The position numbers were made by a program, and so were the translations under genes. A DNA stretch of 64,000 bases from Clostridiaceae bacterium. GTDB taxonomy: Bacteria; Bacillota; Clostridia; Lachnospirales; Lachnospiraceae. The notes under the pieces were generated by a model, which made no database searches, was not told the origin of the DNA, and saw only the letters and a list, made by a program, of their open reading frames with translations. The DNA lies in the NCBI GenBank assembly GCA_009911065.1, contig QXWR01000006.1, forward strand, positions 62,001 through 126,000, written 5' to 3'. Every line of letters starts with the position of its first letter. Position 1 is the stretch's first letter. Shown here one piece after another: positions 26,589 through 35,694 of the stretch.

Positions 26589-27500
26589 ATGAGGCGTGCA
26601 GCAGGAAGGCTGGGAAAAATGGCGGCAGTACTGGGAGTGATGATGTGGGCGATGGGAATGACGTCTGCAGCGGAAATTGCTTCTGTGATTCAGATTGAAG
26701 GGCCGCCGCCACAAATGGATCGTTTGGGGGAAAGGACGGATCATCAAAAGGAGGAGACTCAAATGACTGAAGGATTAGGGACAAATCCAGGAAAAGAGGC
26801 AGCATTTGGACCAGGAGAAGTGGCAGCTTCCAACCGTTTGGGAGTGGATGTGTCCAAGCTTTCGGGGGCAGCAGATACCGATCAGATGGTGGTGGCTGTG
26901 TGGACGCAGGAAGCAGCCGGGACGCAGACGGAATCCGAAAATAAGACAGCGTCACAGACCCAATCAGAATCCGACAAGTCTTTTGTAAAGGTGGCCTATT
27001 TTAAAAAGCAGGAAAACGGAACTTGGACAGAGATCTTTTGCGTACCGGGATTTTGCGGTTACAACGGTGTTTCCTTTGACAAAAAGGAAGGGGACCGTCA
27101 GACGCCGGCAGGCACTTTTAGTTTTGTGAAGGCGTTTGGAATTTTGCCGAATCCGGGAAGTCATTTTCCTTATAAGCAGCTGGACAGCAGTGATTTTTGG
27201 GTAGATGACAGCAATAGCCGTTATTACAATCAGATGGTGAGTGTCAATGAAGTGGTTCCTGATTGGAATTCTGCAGAAAATTTAAGCCAGATCGCGCCTT
27301 CTTATCATTATGTGCTTGCACTGGATTACAATACAACCGAACGGGTTCCGGGAAAGGGTTCAGCGATCTTTCTTCATGGGTATCATACCTGGAAGACCTG
27401 GACCGAGGGGTGCATTGCCATTCCGGAGGAAAATATGAAGCAGCTGATACAGGAGTTAAAACCAGAGGCAAAGATTGTGATTTTGCCTTCTCTGTCATAA
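26589..27500 (+). CDS. L,D-transpeptidase (YkuD-like), secreted
   Basis: 303 residues from ATG 26589; ATG 26577 is the other candidate. The N-terminus is basic then hydrophobic (MAAVLGVMMWAMGMTSA), a signal peptide or anchor, followed by a low-complexity Gln/Thr/Glu linker to about residue 135. The catalytic domain has FCGYNGVSFDKKEGDRQTPA and the active site SAIFLHGYHTWKTWTEGCIA with His, Gly and nucleophilic Cys in the usual HG...GC arrangement. Such enzymes make 3-3 peptidoglycan cross-links or attach proteins, outside the membrane. A strong terminator follows. Confidence 0.85.
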   Translation: MRRAAGRLGKMAAVLGVMMWAMGMTSAAEIASVIQIEGPPPQMDRLGERTDHQKEETQMTEGLGTNPGKEAAFGPGEVAASNRLGVDVSKLSGAADTDQMVVAVWTQEAAGTQTESENKTASQTQSESDKSFVKVAYFKKQENGTWTEIFCVPGFCGYNGVSFDKKEGDRQTPAGTFSFVKAFGILPNPGSHFPYKQLDSSDFWVDDSNSRYYNQMVSVNEVVPDWNSAENLSQIAPSYHYVLALDYNTTERVPGKGSAIFLHGYHTWKTWTEGCIAIPEENMKQLIQELKPEAKIVILPSLS

Positions 27501-27506
27501 GAGTAA

Positions 27507-27543
27507 AACTGGCTGTCAGGAAGACCTGGCAGCCAGTTTTTTT
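27507..27543 (+). terminator. bidirectional intrinsic terminator
   Basis: ACTGGCTG ... CAGCCAGT with a run of seven T after it. It lies between the convergent L,D-transpeptidase and 27516-27803 genes and overlaps the end of the latter. Confidence 0.8.
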
Positions 27544-27803
27544 GCAATAAAACGAAGGGTTTCCAGCTTTTTTTTCTCTGCTGGAGACATTCCTGAAGTG
27601 AGGACAGACACCAAAACCTCAGTTTCGGGATCGGAAAAACGGATACCTTTTTGTGCAGCGTCTGCCTGCATGGACATAAAGGCAGGGAGAATCTGTTCTT
27701 TGGGAAGTTGGGTGATCTGGTCGGCAAAGGAAGTCAGATAGTTTAATTTTTCCGGATTCATCTGTTTCAGCCTTGGGTCCTGCTTCCAGCTGTTTTGATT
27801 CAT
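27516..27803 (-). CDS. small hypothetical protein
   Basis: 95 residues from ATG 27803 (MNQNSWKQDPRLKQMNPEKL), with AAAGGAG 8 nt upstream. Helical and basic: LNYLTSFADQITQLPKEQIL and MSPAEKKKLETLRFIAKKLA. No known motif. Together with the next gene upstream (27913-28251) it forms a two-gene unit of small helical proteins; both contain Met/Gln-rich amphipathic helices, suggesting that they interact. Function unknown. Confidence 0.6.
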   Translation of the reverse strand: MNQNSWKQDPRLKQMNPEKLNYLTSFADQITQLPKEQILPAFMSMQADAAQKGIRFSDPETEVLVSVLTSGMSPAEKKKLETLRFIAKKLAARSS

Positions 27804-27912
27804 GAGAGACTCCTTTCTAAATATAGGTTGGCGCACCAGCCAGAGGGACGGGGTAAGCTGCCTGCGTCGTGATATGGGGAATCAGGGTGCGCCGTTTTAT
27901 AAAGGGAAGGGT

Positions 27913-28251
27913 TTAGGTTGCCTGCATCGCCTGCATCATAATCTGCAGGTTTTCCATCATTTCAATCAGCTCCCGTTCTCTGGGATTGGCGTATGGCTTC
28001 ATAGCCTGAAGCATTTCTACAGGAGAGGGTTTATGGTCTCCGGAAGAGCCAATGCTCATGGCAGATACTTCATTGCCGGAAAACAGGCTCATGGTGCGGT
28101 TTAGCTCCTGCATTTTAATCATCATAGATAAAAATCGCTGTAGTGGCTGCTGCATATAGGGAATAGCCGCTTTTATCATCTGCAGATGAGGATCTGCAAG
28201 AAGATAATCGAAATCGGTAAGCCGGACATCGGTTCCAGCATTCTCGTTCAT
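27913..28251 (-). CDS. small hypothetical Met-rich helical protein
   Basis: 112 residues from ATG 28251, AAGGAA upstream. Met/Gln-rich amphipathic helices (MQQPLQRFLSMMIKMQELNR, ELIEMMENLQIMMQAMQAT). Soluble, no motif. Precedes the 95-residue gene on the same strand; the 100-nt gap holds an 8-bp inverted repeat, GGCGCACC (27829-27836) with GGTGCGCC (27886-27893). Role unknown. Confidence 0.6.
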   Translation of the reverse strand: MNENAGTDVRLTDFDYLLADPHLQMIKAAIPYMQQPLQRFLSMMIKMQELNRTMSLFSGNEVSAMSIGSSGDHKPSPVEMLQAMKPYANPRERELIEMMENLQIMMQAMQAT

Positions 28252-28406
28252 AAACGGTTCCTTTTCTTTTTTGAAACAATATATGCGCCGTTCAAGGAAA
28301 ACATACCAGCTGCATATATTACATTAAAAGCTTTCTTTATAAAAGATAAAAGCTTTTTTAAAAAAGTTCAGACAAAACAGGTTTTTATTCAGGAGGTCAG
28401 GAGACA

Positions 28407-28568
28407 ATGGCTACAAAGCTGATTATAGATGGAAATGCCGTATACGAAATTGACGAGGAATATGAGGAGTACCAAAGGCAGAGAAACGGAATGAAAAACC
28501 AGAGACGGTACACAAAATGCGGCAGTATTCCAATGGTTTCCGGTTCATTTTCAGAAGAAGAATGTTAG
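28407..28568 (+). CDS. small protein, 53 aa
   Basis: ATG 28407 preceded by AGGAGG (and GGAG closer in), ending TAG 28566-28568. Sequence begins MATKLIIDGNAVYEIDEEYE: a short beta-like start, then a charged helix, a basic centre and SGSFSEEEC at the end. Too short for domain calls; the clear ribosome site and protein-like composition support a real gene. A palindromic AAAAGCTTT ... AAAGCTTTT stem (28326-28357) lies upstream. It converges on the HCB gene terminator. Confidence 0.5.
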   Translation: MATKLIIDGNAVYEIDEEYEEYQRQRNGMKNQRRYTKCGSIPMVSGSFSEEEC

Positions 28569-28590
28569 AGAGACGATTGATAAAAAGAAT

Positions 28591-28610
28591 GCCCCCTCAA
28601 AAGAGGGGGC
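28591..28610 (-). terminator. intrinsic terminator of the HCB gene
   Basis: On the minus strand GCCCCCTC, TTTT loop, GAGGGGGC, then ATTCTTTTT. Perfect 8-bp GC-rich stem. Confidence 0.85.
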
Positions 28611-28618
28611 GACGGCTA

Positions 28619-28861
28619 TTAGCAGAAGAAGCCGCCATTGCCGCAGCAGCAGAGAAGAAGAATGATCCAGATCCAGTCGCATCCGCATCCGTTTCCGAAA
28701 CCAAAGCTGAAGCAGTTGTTATGTTCACATCCACATCCGTTGTTGCCGCCGCCACAGCAGCACAGGATCAGGATCAGCCAGATGATGTTGCACCCACTTC
28801 CTCCCGCATTACAATTGCAGTTGCAGTCACATCCGCAGTTTGTTGCTGCTAAATCGCTCAT
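28619..28861 (-). CDS. Cys/Gly-rich small protein (chorion high-cysteine HCB 13-like)
   Basis: 80 residues. Dominated by Cys, Gly, Asn and hydrophobic blocks: NCGCDCNCNCN, IIWLILILCCCGGG, NNGCGCEHNN, DWIWIILLLCCCGNGG. Two hydrophobic I/L/W segments each run into a CCCG knot. This is the pattern of the clostridial proteins annotated as chorion-class high-cysteine HCB protein 13; the function is unknown, with spore-coat or metal-binding roles suggested by composition only. It has its own terminator. The proline-rich frame on the other strand is its shadow. Confidence 0.75.
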   Translation of the reverse strand: MSDLAATNCGCDCNCNCNAGGSGCNIIWLILILCCCGGGNNGCGCEHNNCFSFGFGNGCGCDWIWIILLLCCCGNGGFFC

Positions 28862-29102
28862 ACCAGTTCCTCCAATAATTATTTACACTTAATCATATGT
28901 TGCTCGGCATGTCACAGTTTCCGGTTTTTTGCAAACTTTTTTAAATTCTTTTCAAGGACAAAAGGGACTGTGATTATGTGCAAAAAAAAGATGGATTATT
29001 TAAAAAAATTTTAATTCCTTTTTTGTCAAAGTGTGCTATACTCTTTATAGCGAATATGCAATCCGTACAGGATTTAACTATAGAAAAACAGGTGGAAATA
29101 GA

Positions 29103-31061
29103 ATGAGCAGGTATGATGACGATCAGAATTATGATACAGGACGTTCCAGAGGGAGAAGCAGCGTAAGAGGAACGGGGACAGGAAGAAGCGGCAGACAAAC
29201 GGGGAGTGGTTCTTATTCCCATGGAACATCTTCCAGAAGCTCCACAAGGGGAAGTTCTTCCCGAAGCGCTTCTTCCCGAAGTTCTTCTGCAAGGGGAAGT
29301 TCCGGAAGAGGGGGAAGCGCAGGAAGGCCCCGAAGCAGCGGATATCACAGTAGCAGCCACGGTCCGGATCATGGAAGAAGGCACCGAAAGCCCAGGAATG
29401 ATTACGGGAAGCTTGCACTGGGAGGGATTCTTCTGATCGCTGCCATTGCGCTGATTGTGTTTTTTATCCGGGGGTTGGGAGGAGGAGACTCGGACATTGA
29501 GAGTGAGACTACGGAGACCAGTACGGTTCCGGAGACAGAACTGCAAAAGGAAGTGACCGTGGACGGGGTGAATATCACCGGAATGTCCAGAGAACAGGCA
29601 AAGGAGGCAATTCTCAAAAATTATCCCTGGGAGATGAAAGTGGTTTGGGAAGAGGAAACTTTTGATGTGGCAGATCTTATGGCCGGAAAGGTGGACCTGC
29701 TTTTAAACGAGGTGTATCAGGGACAACCTAAAGAAAAGTATTCTCTGAATACAGACGGACTGGAAGAGGCAGTTAAAGAAGAAGTGGCAAAGGCAGCCGC
29801 CAAGTGGGACAAAGCTGCCAAGAACGGCTCCATTTCCAGCTATGATAAGGATACAGACAAATTTTTGTTCACAGGGGCAGAAACCGGACTGGCTCTTGAT
29901 CAGGAGAAACTGATAAAAGATATAGAATCTGCTTTGAAAAAGAAAGATTTTGACGCCAAGATTCCGGCTTTGATGAATCCTGTGGAGCCGGAGTTCAGCG
30001 AGGAGACGGCTAAGGAAAAGTATAAGACCATTTCAACCTTTACAACAAAGACCACCTCCAACAGCAAGCGCAATACCAATGTAAAGCTGTCGGCGGAAGC
30101 GATCAACGGAACGATCCTTCAGCCGGGAGAAGAGTTTTCCTTCAATAAGACTGTGGGACAGAGGACAGAGGCAAAGGGATATAAAGGAGCAGCTGCCTAC
30201 AACAACGGAGAAGTTGTGGAGGAGATCGGCGGTGGTGTCTGCCAGACTTCTTCCACTTTGTACAATGCAGTTTTAAAGGCAGGGTTAAAGACTACAAAAC
30301 GTCAGTCTCATACTTATGAGCCATCCTATGTGACGCCGGGAACCGATGCCACAGTCAGCTGGAACGGGCCGGATTACAAGTTTGTGAACAATTCCAGCGC
30401 GGCAATCGGGATTCGGGCAAGGTATTCAGACCAGACCGTCACCATATCCATCTATGGGGTTCCGGTGTTGGAGGAGGGGGTTACTTATTCCCTGAAATCC
30501 ACCAAGTTAAAGGATATTGATCCGCCGGCACCTACCTATGAAGAGGACCCGACACTTGCGCCGGGAGTGGAGAAGACAAAAAGTTCCGGCAGTAAAGGCA
30601 GTTACTGGGAGACTCGTCTGGTTGTGAAGAAAAATGATGAAGTGATCAGTCAGGATGTGGATCATGTGGTCACCTATCGGGGACATGCGCCTGTGGTTCT
30701 GCGCAATTCTACCGGAACCATGGCTCCCACAGAAAGCCAGCCAGAGAGCACAGTAAATCCCAACGAGACGTCTTCTATTGCGCCGGAAGGGGCAGGAGAT
30801 GGCTTTATTCGGCCGGACAGTACAGAAGTGACCGGTCCCGGAGGCGGACCTGGAGTTCACGGACAGGAAAACACAAATACCAGCAATTCAGTAAGCGCCA
30901 ATGGTCCGGGCAGCACGCCGCCTACCACGGCAGCGCCGCCTGCCACCCAGCCGTCCACAGCGCCTGCCACCACGGCTCCGCCGGCGCCTGTCACTACGGC
31001 AGCGCCGCCTGCTGACAATAACGGTCCGCCCATCGTGGCTCCCATGCCAGGTGGAAATTAA
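29103..31061 (+). CDS. VanW family surface protein with Ser/Arg-rich N-terminus
   Basis: 652 residues from ATG 29103, AGGTGG upstream. Residues 1-98 are cytosolic and extremely Ser/Gly/Arg-rich (SSTRGSSSRSASSRSSSA). One membrane helix lies at about 103-122 (LALGGILLIAAIALIVFFIR). A PG-binding-type domain follows (VDGVNITGMSREQAKEAILK), then the VanW domain (INGTILQPGEEFSFNKTVGQ, GGGVCQTSSTLYNAVLKAGL, SYVTPGTDATVSW). The C-terminal 130 residues are Pro/Thr/Ala-rich, suggesting spanning of the wall. VanW domains are tied to peptidoglycan and glycopeptide response; activity unproven. Confidence 0.85.
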   Translation: MSRYDDDQNYDTGRSRGRSSVRGTGTGRSGRQTGSGSYSHGTSSRSSTRGSSSRSASSRSSSARGSSGRGGSAGRPRSSGYHSSSHGPDHGRRHRKPRNDYGKLALGGILLIAAIALIVFFIRGLGGGDSDIESETTETSTVPETELQKEVTVDGVNITGMSREQAKEAILKNYPWEMKVVWEEETFDVADLMAGKVDLLLNEVYQGQPKEKYSLNTDGLEEAVKEEVAKAAAKWDKAAKNGSISSYDKDTDKFLFTGAETGLALDQEKLIKDIESALKKKDFDAKIPALMNPVEPEFSEETAKEKYKTISTFTTKTTSNSKRNTNVKLSAEAINGTILQPGEEFSFNKTVGQRTEAKGYKGAAAYNNGEVVEEIGGGVCQTSSTLYNAVLKAGLKTTKRQSHTYEPSYVTPGTDATVSWNGPDYKFVNNSSAAIGIRARYSDQTVTISIYGVPVLEEGVTYSLKSTKLKDIDPPAPTYEEDPTLAPGVEKTKSSGSKGSYWETRLVVKKNDEVISQDVDHVVTYRGHAPVVLRNSTGTMAPTESQPESTVNPNETSSIAPEGAGDGFIRPDSTEVTGPGGGPGVHGQENTNTSNSVSANGPGSTPPTTAAPPATQPSTAPATTAPPAPVTTAAPPADNNGPPIVAPMPGGN

Positions 31062-31097
31062 TTAATTTATAAGATTCGCTGTTTTACAGGAATAAAA

Positions 31098-31133
31098 GGG
31101 AGATATCCATAAAATGTGGGTATCTCTTTTTTT
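31098..31133 (+). terminator. intrinsic terminator
   Basis: GAGATA (31100-31105) pairs with TATCTC (31121-31126), with additional CC/GG pairs inside, followed by TTTTTTT. Ends the VanW transcript. Confidence 0.8.
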
Positions 31134-31256
31134 GAAAATGCAGGTTTTGATGTGATACAGACTTTGTTATTGTCCAATGTTGCCGGACAAGGCGACGTTC
31201 TGCAAAAACGGTTGCATTGTATGAGAAATAATACGTGAAATTTCTTGTTTTCTTAT

Positions 31257-31284
31257 TTGCAAAATGATAAAAAGTTGCTATAAT
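31257..31284 (+). promoter_or_regulatory. promoter of the PFOR gene
   Basis: TTGCAA (31257-31262), 16-nt spacer, TATAAT (31279-31284), upstream of a leader of about 55 nt with AGGAGG before the ATG. A near-consensus promoter fits a highly expressed metabolic gene. Confidence 0.75.
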
Positions 31285-31346
31285 AATAACAGGATTCCGG
31301 ATATGACCGGAACAAGCAATATTCACATTTGTAGGAGGAAAACCAA

Positions 31347-34300
31347 ATGGCAAGAAAAATGAAAACCATGGATGGCAATCAGGCTGCGGCTCATGCTTCG
31401 TATGCGTTTACCGAAGTAGCTGCCATGTATCCCATCACCCCGTCTTCCGTTATGCCTGAGCACACGGACGAATGGGCAACCGAAGGCAGAAAGAATATCT
31501 TCGGCCGCACGGTTCAGATTACGGAGATGCAGTCTGAGGCAGGCGCAGCAGGCGCTGTCCACGGCTCCCTGGCAGCAGGTGCGCTGACCACCACCTATAC
31601 TGCTTCCCAGGGTTTGTTACTGATGATTCCAAACCTGTACAAGATCGCCGGAGAGCAGCTTCCGGGCGTGATCAATGTATCTGCCCGTGCGCTGGCAAGC
31701 CATGCTCTGTCTATCTTCGGAGATCATTCCGACGTGTATGCATGCCGTCAGACCGGCTGCGCTATGCTGTGTGAGTCCAGCGTACAGGAAGTTATGGATT
31801 TGACTGCTGTCGCTCACTTGGCAGCAATCAAGGGAAAAGTTCCCTTTATCAACTTCTTTGATGGTTTCCGTACCTCCCATGAGATTCAGAAAATCGAAGC
31901 CTGGGATTATGATGAACTGGCTGAGATGGCAGACTGGGACGCAATCGCCGCTTTCCGGAAACATGCATTAAATCCCAATCATCCCTGCCAGAGAGGTTCT
32001 GCTCAGAACCCGGATATTTTCTTCCAGGCAAGAGAAGCCTGCAACCCGTACTATGACGCTCTTCCGGGGATTGTGCAGGAGTACATGGATAAGGTGAATG
32101 CAAAGATCGGCACAGATTACAAGCTGTTTAACTACTATGGAGCAGCAGATGCTGAGCATGTGATCGTAGCCATGGGTTCTGTCAATGACACCATTGAAGA
32201 GACCATTGATTACATGGTAAAGACCACCGGCGCAAAGGTTGGCGTTGTGAAAGTTCGTCTGTACCGTCCATTCAGCGCAGAAGCTCTGGTTGCTGCTATT
32301 CCAGATTCCGTGAAGAAGATTACAGTTCTTGACCGGACCAAAGAGCCTGGATCTTTAGGCGAGCCGCTGTATCTGGATGTGGTTGCTGCCTTAAAGGGAA
32401 CAAAGTTTGACGCTGTGGAGATTTTCTCCGGCCGTTATGGTTTGGGTTCCAAGGATACCACTCCGGCACAGATCGTTGCTGTTTACGGCAATGACGAGAA
32501 GAAGAGATTCACCATTGGTATTGAAGATGATGTGACTCATCTGTCTCTTGCTCTTGGCGCTCCCCTTGTTACCACTCCAGAGGGAACTACCAACTGTAAG
32601 TTCTGGGGACTGGGCGCAGACGGTACAGTAGGCGCTAACAAGAACTCCATCAAGATCATTGGTGACAACACTGATATGTATGCTCAGGCATATTTTGATT
32701 ACGATTCCAAAAAGTCCGGCGGCGTGACCATGTCTCACCTGCGTTTCGGACACAAGAAGATTAAATCCACCTACCTGATTCGTCAGGCAAACTTTGTAGC
32801 CTGTCATAATCCAGCTTATGTGCGCAAGTACAACATGGTTCAGGAGCTGGTGGACGGCGGTACTTTCCTGTTAAACTGCCCGTGGAATGCAGAGGAGCTG
32901 GACAAGCACCTGCCAGGACAGATGAAGAAATTCATCGCGGATCACAACATTAACTTCTACACCATTGACGGTGTGAAGATTGGTATTGAGACCGGCATGG
33001 GTCCCACTCGTATTAACACCATTCTTCAGTCTGCATTCTTCAAGCTGACTGGCATTATCCCGGAGGAGAAAGCGATTCAGCTGATGAAGGACGCTGCTCA
33101 GAAGACTTATGGCCGTAAGGGTGAGGATGTAGTTAAGAAGAACTGGGCTGCTATTGATGCAGGCGCTCAGGGCGTTGTGAAGGTAGAGGTTCCGGAGAGC
33201 TGGAAGAGCTGCACCGACGAGGGCTTGGATTACAAGGTAGTGACTGAGGGAAGAAAAGATGTTGTGGACTTTGTCAACAACGTACAGACCAAGGTCAGCG
33301 CGCAAGAGGGCAATACCCTTCCTGTATCTGCATTTACCGAGTATGTGGATGGTTCCACACCTTCTGGTTCCGCTGCTTACGAGAAGCGCGGCATTGCAGT
33401 AAATGTGCCGGTTTGGAATCCGGACAACTGTATCCAGTGTAATTTCTGTTCCTATGTATGTCCTCATGCAGTAATCCGTCCAGTGGCTATGACTGCTGAC
33501 GAAGCTGCCAAGGCTCCGGCTGACATGAAGATGCTGCCCATGACCGGCATGGCTGATTATAAGTTTGCTATCACAGTGTCTGCTCTGGATTGTACCGGAT
33601 GCGGTTCCTGTGCAAATGTCTGCCCAGGCAAGAAGGGCGAGAAGGCTCTGACCATGGACAAGCTGGCTGCTCATATGGACGAGCAGGCTATTTACGATTT
33701 TGGCCAGACCGCTACCATCAAGCAGGATGTAATCGATAAGTTTAAAGAGACCACGGTAAAGGGAAGCCAGTTCAAGCAGCCTCTGCTTGAGTTCTCCGGC
33801 GCATGTGCAGGCTGTGGCGAGACTCCGTATGCAAAGTTGATCACTCAGTTGTTTGGTGACAGAATGTACATTGCCAATGCAACCGGATGTTCTTCTATTT
33901 GGGGTAACTCCTCACCGTCCACTCCTTACACGGTAAATGCCAAGGGACAGGGTCCTGCATGGGACAACTCTCTGTTCGAGGATAACGCAGAGTTTGGATT
34001 TGGTATGCTGTTGGCTCAGAACGCAATTCGTGACGAGCTGAAGGAAAAGGTTGAGATGGTTGCTGCTGACGAGAGATCAACCGAGGAATTGAAGGCTGCC
34101 TGCAAGGAGTGGCTGGATACCTTTGGTATCGGCGCTCTTAATGGAAGCGCTACAGATAAGCTGGTTGCTGCTCTGGAAGGCATTGACTGCCCGACCTGCA
34201 AGTATATTGTAGCTAACAAGGATTTCCTGGCTAAGAAGTCTCAGTGGATCTTCGGCGGCGACGGATGGGCTTATGATATTGGTTTCGGCGGCGTGGACCA

Positions 34301-34886
34301 TGTACTGGCAAGCGGCAAGGACATCAACATCATGGTTTACGATACTGAGGTTTATTCCAACACTGGCGGTCAGTCCTCCAAGGCTACCAAGACTGGTGCG
34401 GTTGCTCAGTTCGCAGCTGGCGGTAAAGACACTAAGAAGAAAGATTTGGCAAGCATTGCTATGTCTTATGGTTATGTATACGTGGCTCAGATCGCCATGG
34501 GTGCTGACTATGCTCAGACCGTAAAGGCGATTGCCGAGGCAGAAGCTTATCCGGGTCCGTCTCTGATTTTGGCTTATGCTCCTTGTATTAACCATGGTAT
34601 CAAGAAGGGTATGAGCAAGGCTCAGGAAGAGGAGAAGCTGGCTGTTGAGACCGGTTACTGGAACAACTTCCGCTTCAATCCGGCTGCTGAGAAGAAGTTC
34701 ACTTTGGACAGCAAGGCTCCGAAGATGGAAGGCTATCAGGACTTCTTAAAGGGCGAGGTACGTTATGCTTCTCTGGCTATGAAGAATCCGGAGAGAGCTG
34801 CTAAGCTGTTTGAGAAGAACGAGGCTGAGGCAAAGGAGAGATATGAGTATCTGTCCAAGCTGGTGAATTTGTACGGAAATGAATAA
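31347..34886 (+). CDS. nifJ: pyruvate:ferredoxin (flavodoxin) oxidoreductase
   Basis: 1179 residues, the full single-chain length. It converts pyruvate and CoA to acetyl-CoA, CO2 and reduced ferredoxin in the cytosol. Domain I begins with NQAAAHASYAFTEVAAMYPI (pyruvate site, TPSS-like loop). Two 4Fe-4S clusters are in CIQCNFCSYVCPH (about residue 694) and CTGCGSCANVCPG (about 748). The domain VI cluster begins at CAGCGETPYAKL (about 821), and the thiamine site is GDGWAYDIGFGG with SNTGGQ further on. Codon use is biased towards C/G-ending preferred codons unlike its neighbours, as expected for high expression. Promoter and terminator are both clear. Confidence 0.97.
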   Translation: MARKMKTMDGNQAAAHASYAFTEVAAMYPITPSSVMPEHTDEWATEGRKNIFGRTVQITEMQSEAGAAGAVHGSLAAGALTTTYTASQGLLLMIPNLYKIAGEQLPGVINVSARALASHALSIFGDHSDVYACRQTGCAMLCESSVQEVMDLTAVAHLAAIKGKVPFINFFDGFRTSHEIQKIEAWDYDELAEMADWDAIAAFRKHALNPNHPCQRGSAQNPDIFFQAREACNPYYDALPGIVQEYMDKVNAKIGTDYKLFNYYGAADAEHVIVAMGSVNDTIEETIDYMVKTTGAKVGVVKVRLYRPFSAEALVAAIPDSVKKITVLDRTKEPGSLGEPLYLDVVAALKGTKFDAVEIFSGRYGLGSKDTTPAQIVAVYGNDEKKRFTIGIEDDVTHLSLALGAPLVTTPEGTTNCKFWGLGADGTVGANKNSIKIIGDNTDMYAQAYFDYDSKKSGGVTMSHLRFGHKKIKSTYLIRQANFVACHNPAYVRKYNMVQELVDGGTFLLNCPWNAEELDKHLPGQMKKFIADHNINFYTIDGVKIGIETGMGPTRINTILQSAFFKLTGIIPEEKAIQLMKDAAQKTYGRKGEDVVKKNWAAIDAGAQGVVKVEVPESWKSCTDEGLDYKVVTEGRKDVVDFVNNVQTKVSAQEGNTLPVSAFTEYVDGSTPSGSAAYEKRGIAVNVPVWNPDNCIQCNFCSYVCPHAVIRPVAMTADEAAKAPADMKMLPMTGMADYKFAITVSALDCTGCGSCANVCPGKKGEKALTMDKLAAHMDEQAIYDFGQTATIKQDVIDKFKETTVKGSQFKQPLLEFSGACAGCGETPYAKLITQLFGDRMYIANATGCSSIWGNSSPSTPYTVNAKGQGPAWDNSLFEDNAEFGFGMLLAQNAIRDELKEKVEMVAADERSTEELKAACKEWLDTFGIGALNGSATDKLVAALEGIDCPTCKYIVANKDFLAKKSQWIFGGDGWAYDIGFGGVDHVLASGKDINIMVYDTEVYSNTGGQSSKATKTGAVAQFAAGGKDTKKKDLASIAMSYGYVYVAQIAMGADYAQTVKAIAEAEAYPGPSLILAYAPCINHGIKKGMSKAQEEEKLAVETGYWNNFRFNPAAEKKFTLDSKAPKMEGYQDFLKGEVRYASLAMKNPERAAKLFEKNEAEAKERYEYLSKLVNLYGNE

Positions 34887-34921
34887 AATATTTTTACAGT
34901 TTAGACAACTGTAATATTTGG

Positions 34922-34960
34922 TTCCCTCTGCATCCTGGGTGGTGCAGAGGGAATTGTTTT
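34922..34960 (+). terminator. intrinsic terminator of the PFOR gene
   Basis: TTCCCTCTGCA (34922-34932) pairs with TGCAGAGGGAA (34943-34953), followed by TTGTTTTTT. Confidence 0.9.
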
Positions 34961-35051
34961 TTATCCAGGTAATTATAGTAGTTTTGATTCTTTTGAAAAC
35001 CATGGCCAGGGTTTATAAACCATAGTTGTATTTATGTATCAAGTGTGATAC

Positions 35052-35075
35052 AATGAATTTCAGACATGTTCTAGC
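35052..35075. repeat. dispersed short repeat, copy 3
   Basis: AATGAATTTCAGACATG then TTCTAGC, similar to the copy at 3462-3488 with one deletion and one substitution. It directly abuts the long structured element at 35076. Confidence 0.45.
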
Positions 35076-35290
35076 AAAAACGGCAGCAGTGAAATCAGTG
35101 TTTTTGTGAATGCAAAAGGACTGGACGGGCAGCGAGTCGCGGCCTGAATGTAAAAGTCAAAGGAAAGTCCGAAGCTGCGCCAAGGTACACTGGCACATAG
35201 TAATGTGCCAGCACCGGCTGCACCGGTGTTCGGTACCTTTCCGCAGCTTCCGGTATCGGGATAAGTGCTGCCGTTTTTTTGTTTTTTCTT
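35076..35290 (+). other. self-complementary element with T-tract end
   Basis: The ends AAAAACGGCAGCA (35076-35088) and TGCTGCCGTTTTT (35276-35288) are 13-base perfect complements. Between them GAAGCTGCG/CGCAGCTTC (35171-35179, 35242-35250), AAGGTAC/GTACCTT, TGGCACAT/ATGTGCCA (8 bp) and CACCGG/CCGGTG form a branched fold ending in seven T. One frame also yields peptide pieces (VFVNAKGLDGQRVAA; NVKVKGKSEAAP) that look like debris of a surface protein. It may be a structured RNA, a small non-autonomous insertion, or gene debris. Confidence 0.4.
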
Positions 35291-35354
35291 GCAAACTTTT
35301 TTCAATTTTTCATTAGCCATATATTCATCTTTTTAAAGTGATGTAGGATATAAC

Positions 35355-35591
35355 TTAGCCAGTTTTAGCTCTGTAGTCTGTTTTGTAAATTTCCATTTTG
35401 TCCGCGAGAAATGAGCTAAGTGCTGTGTTTGCAGTTTTATTTAATAGCCCGAATATACCATAAAATCTCCAGTCAATCCATTCCATTTCTTCAAAATCAG
35501 ACACGATATAGCACAGATATTTACTATATTTTCTATTAAATTGCTGAACTTCATTATTTAAAAATAGTCCAGTATTTAAAGAGCAACCGTA
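35355..35591 (-). pseudogene. C-terminal fragment of a lost gene
   Basis: A 78-codon open stretch without start codon on the minus strand: YGCSLNTGLFLNNEVQQFNR, SDFEEMEWIDWRFYGIFGLL, ADKMEIYKTDYRAKTG then TAA. The composition is protein-like, and an ATG in another frame just upstream suggests a frameshifted N-terminus. Family not recognised. The remaining bases up to 35694 hold only the upstream region of the Rpn gene. Confidence 0.35.
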
Positions 35592-35694
35592 ATTTCATTT
35601 CATTACTATATAATAATATCTTAATTGATTTTGCTTGAGTTTCATTCATAATTTGTGTATACTATAAATAGGGAAGTTACACGAAGGAGGCCTT

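Noticed and set aside
28638-28892. Proline/Gln-rich open frames on the plus strand
   Set aside because: Shadow of the Cys/Gly-rich HCB gene on the minus strand, whose terminator and start are clear.
35160-35172. AAAGGAAAGTCC resembling the conserved GAGGAAAGTCC of RNase P RNA
   Set aside because: No other conserved RNase P segment nearby and the element is far too short.
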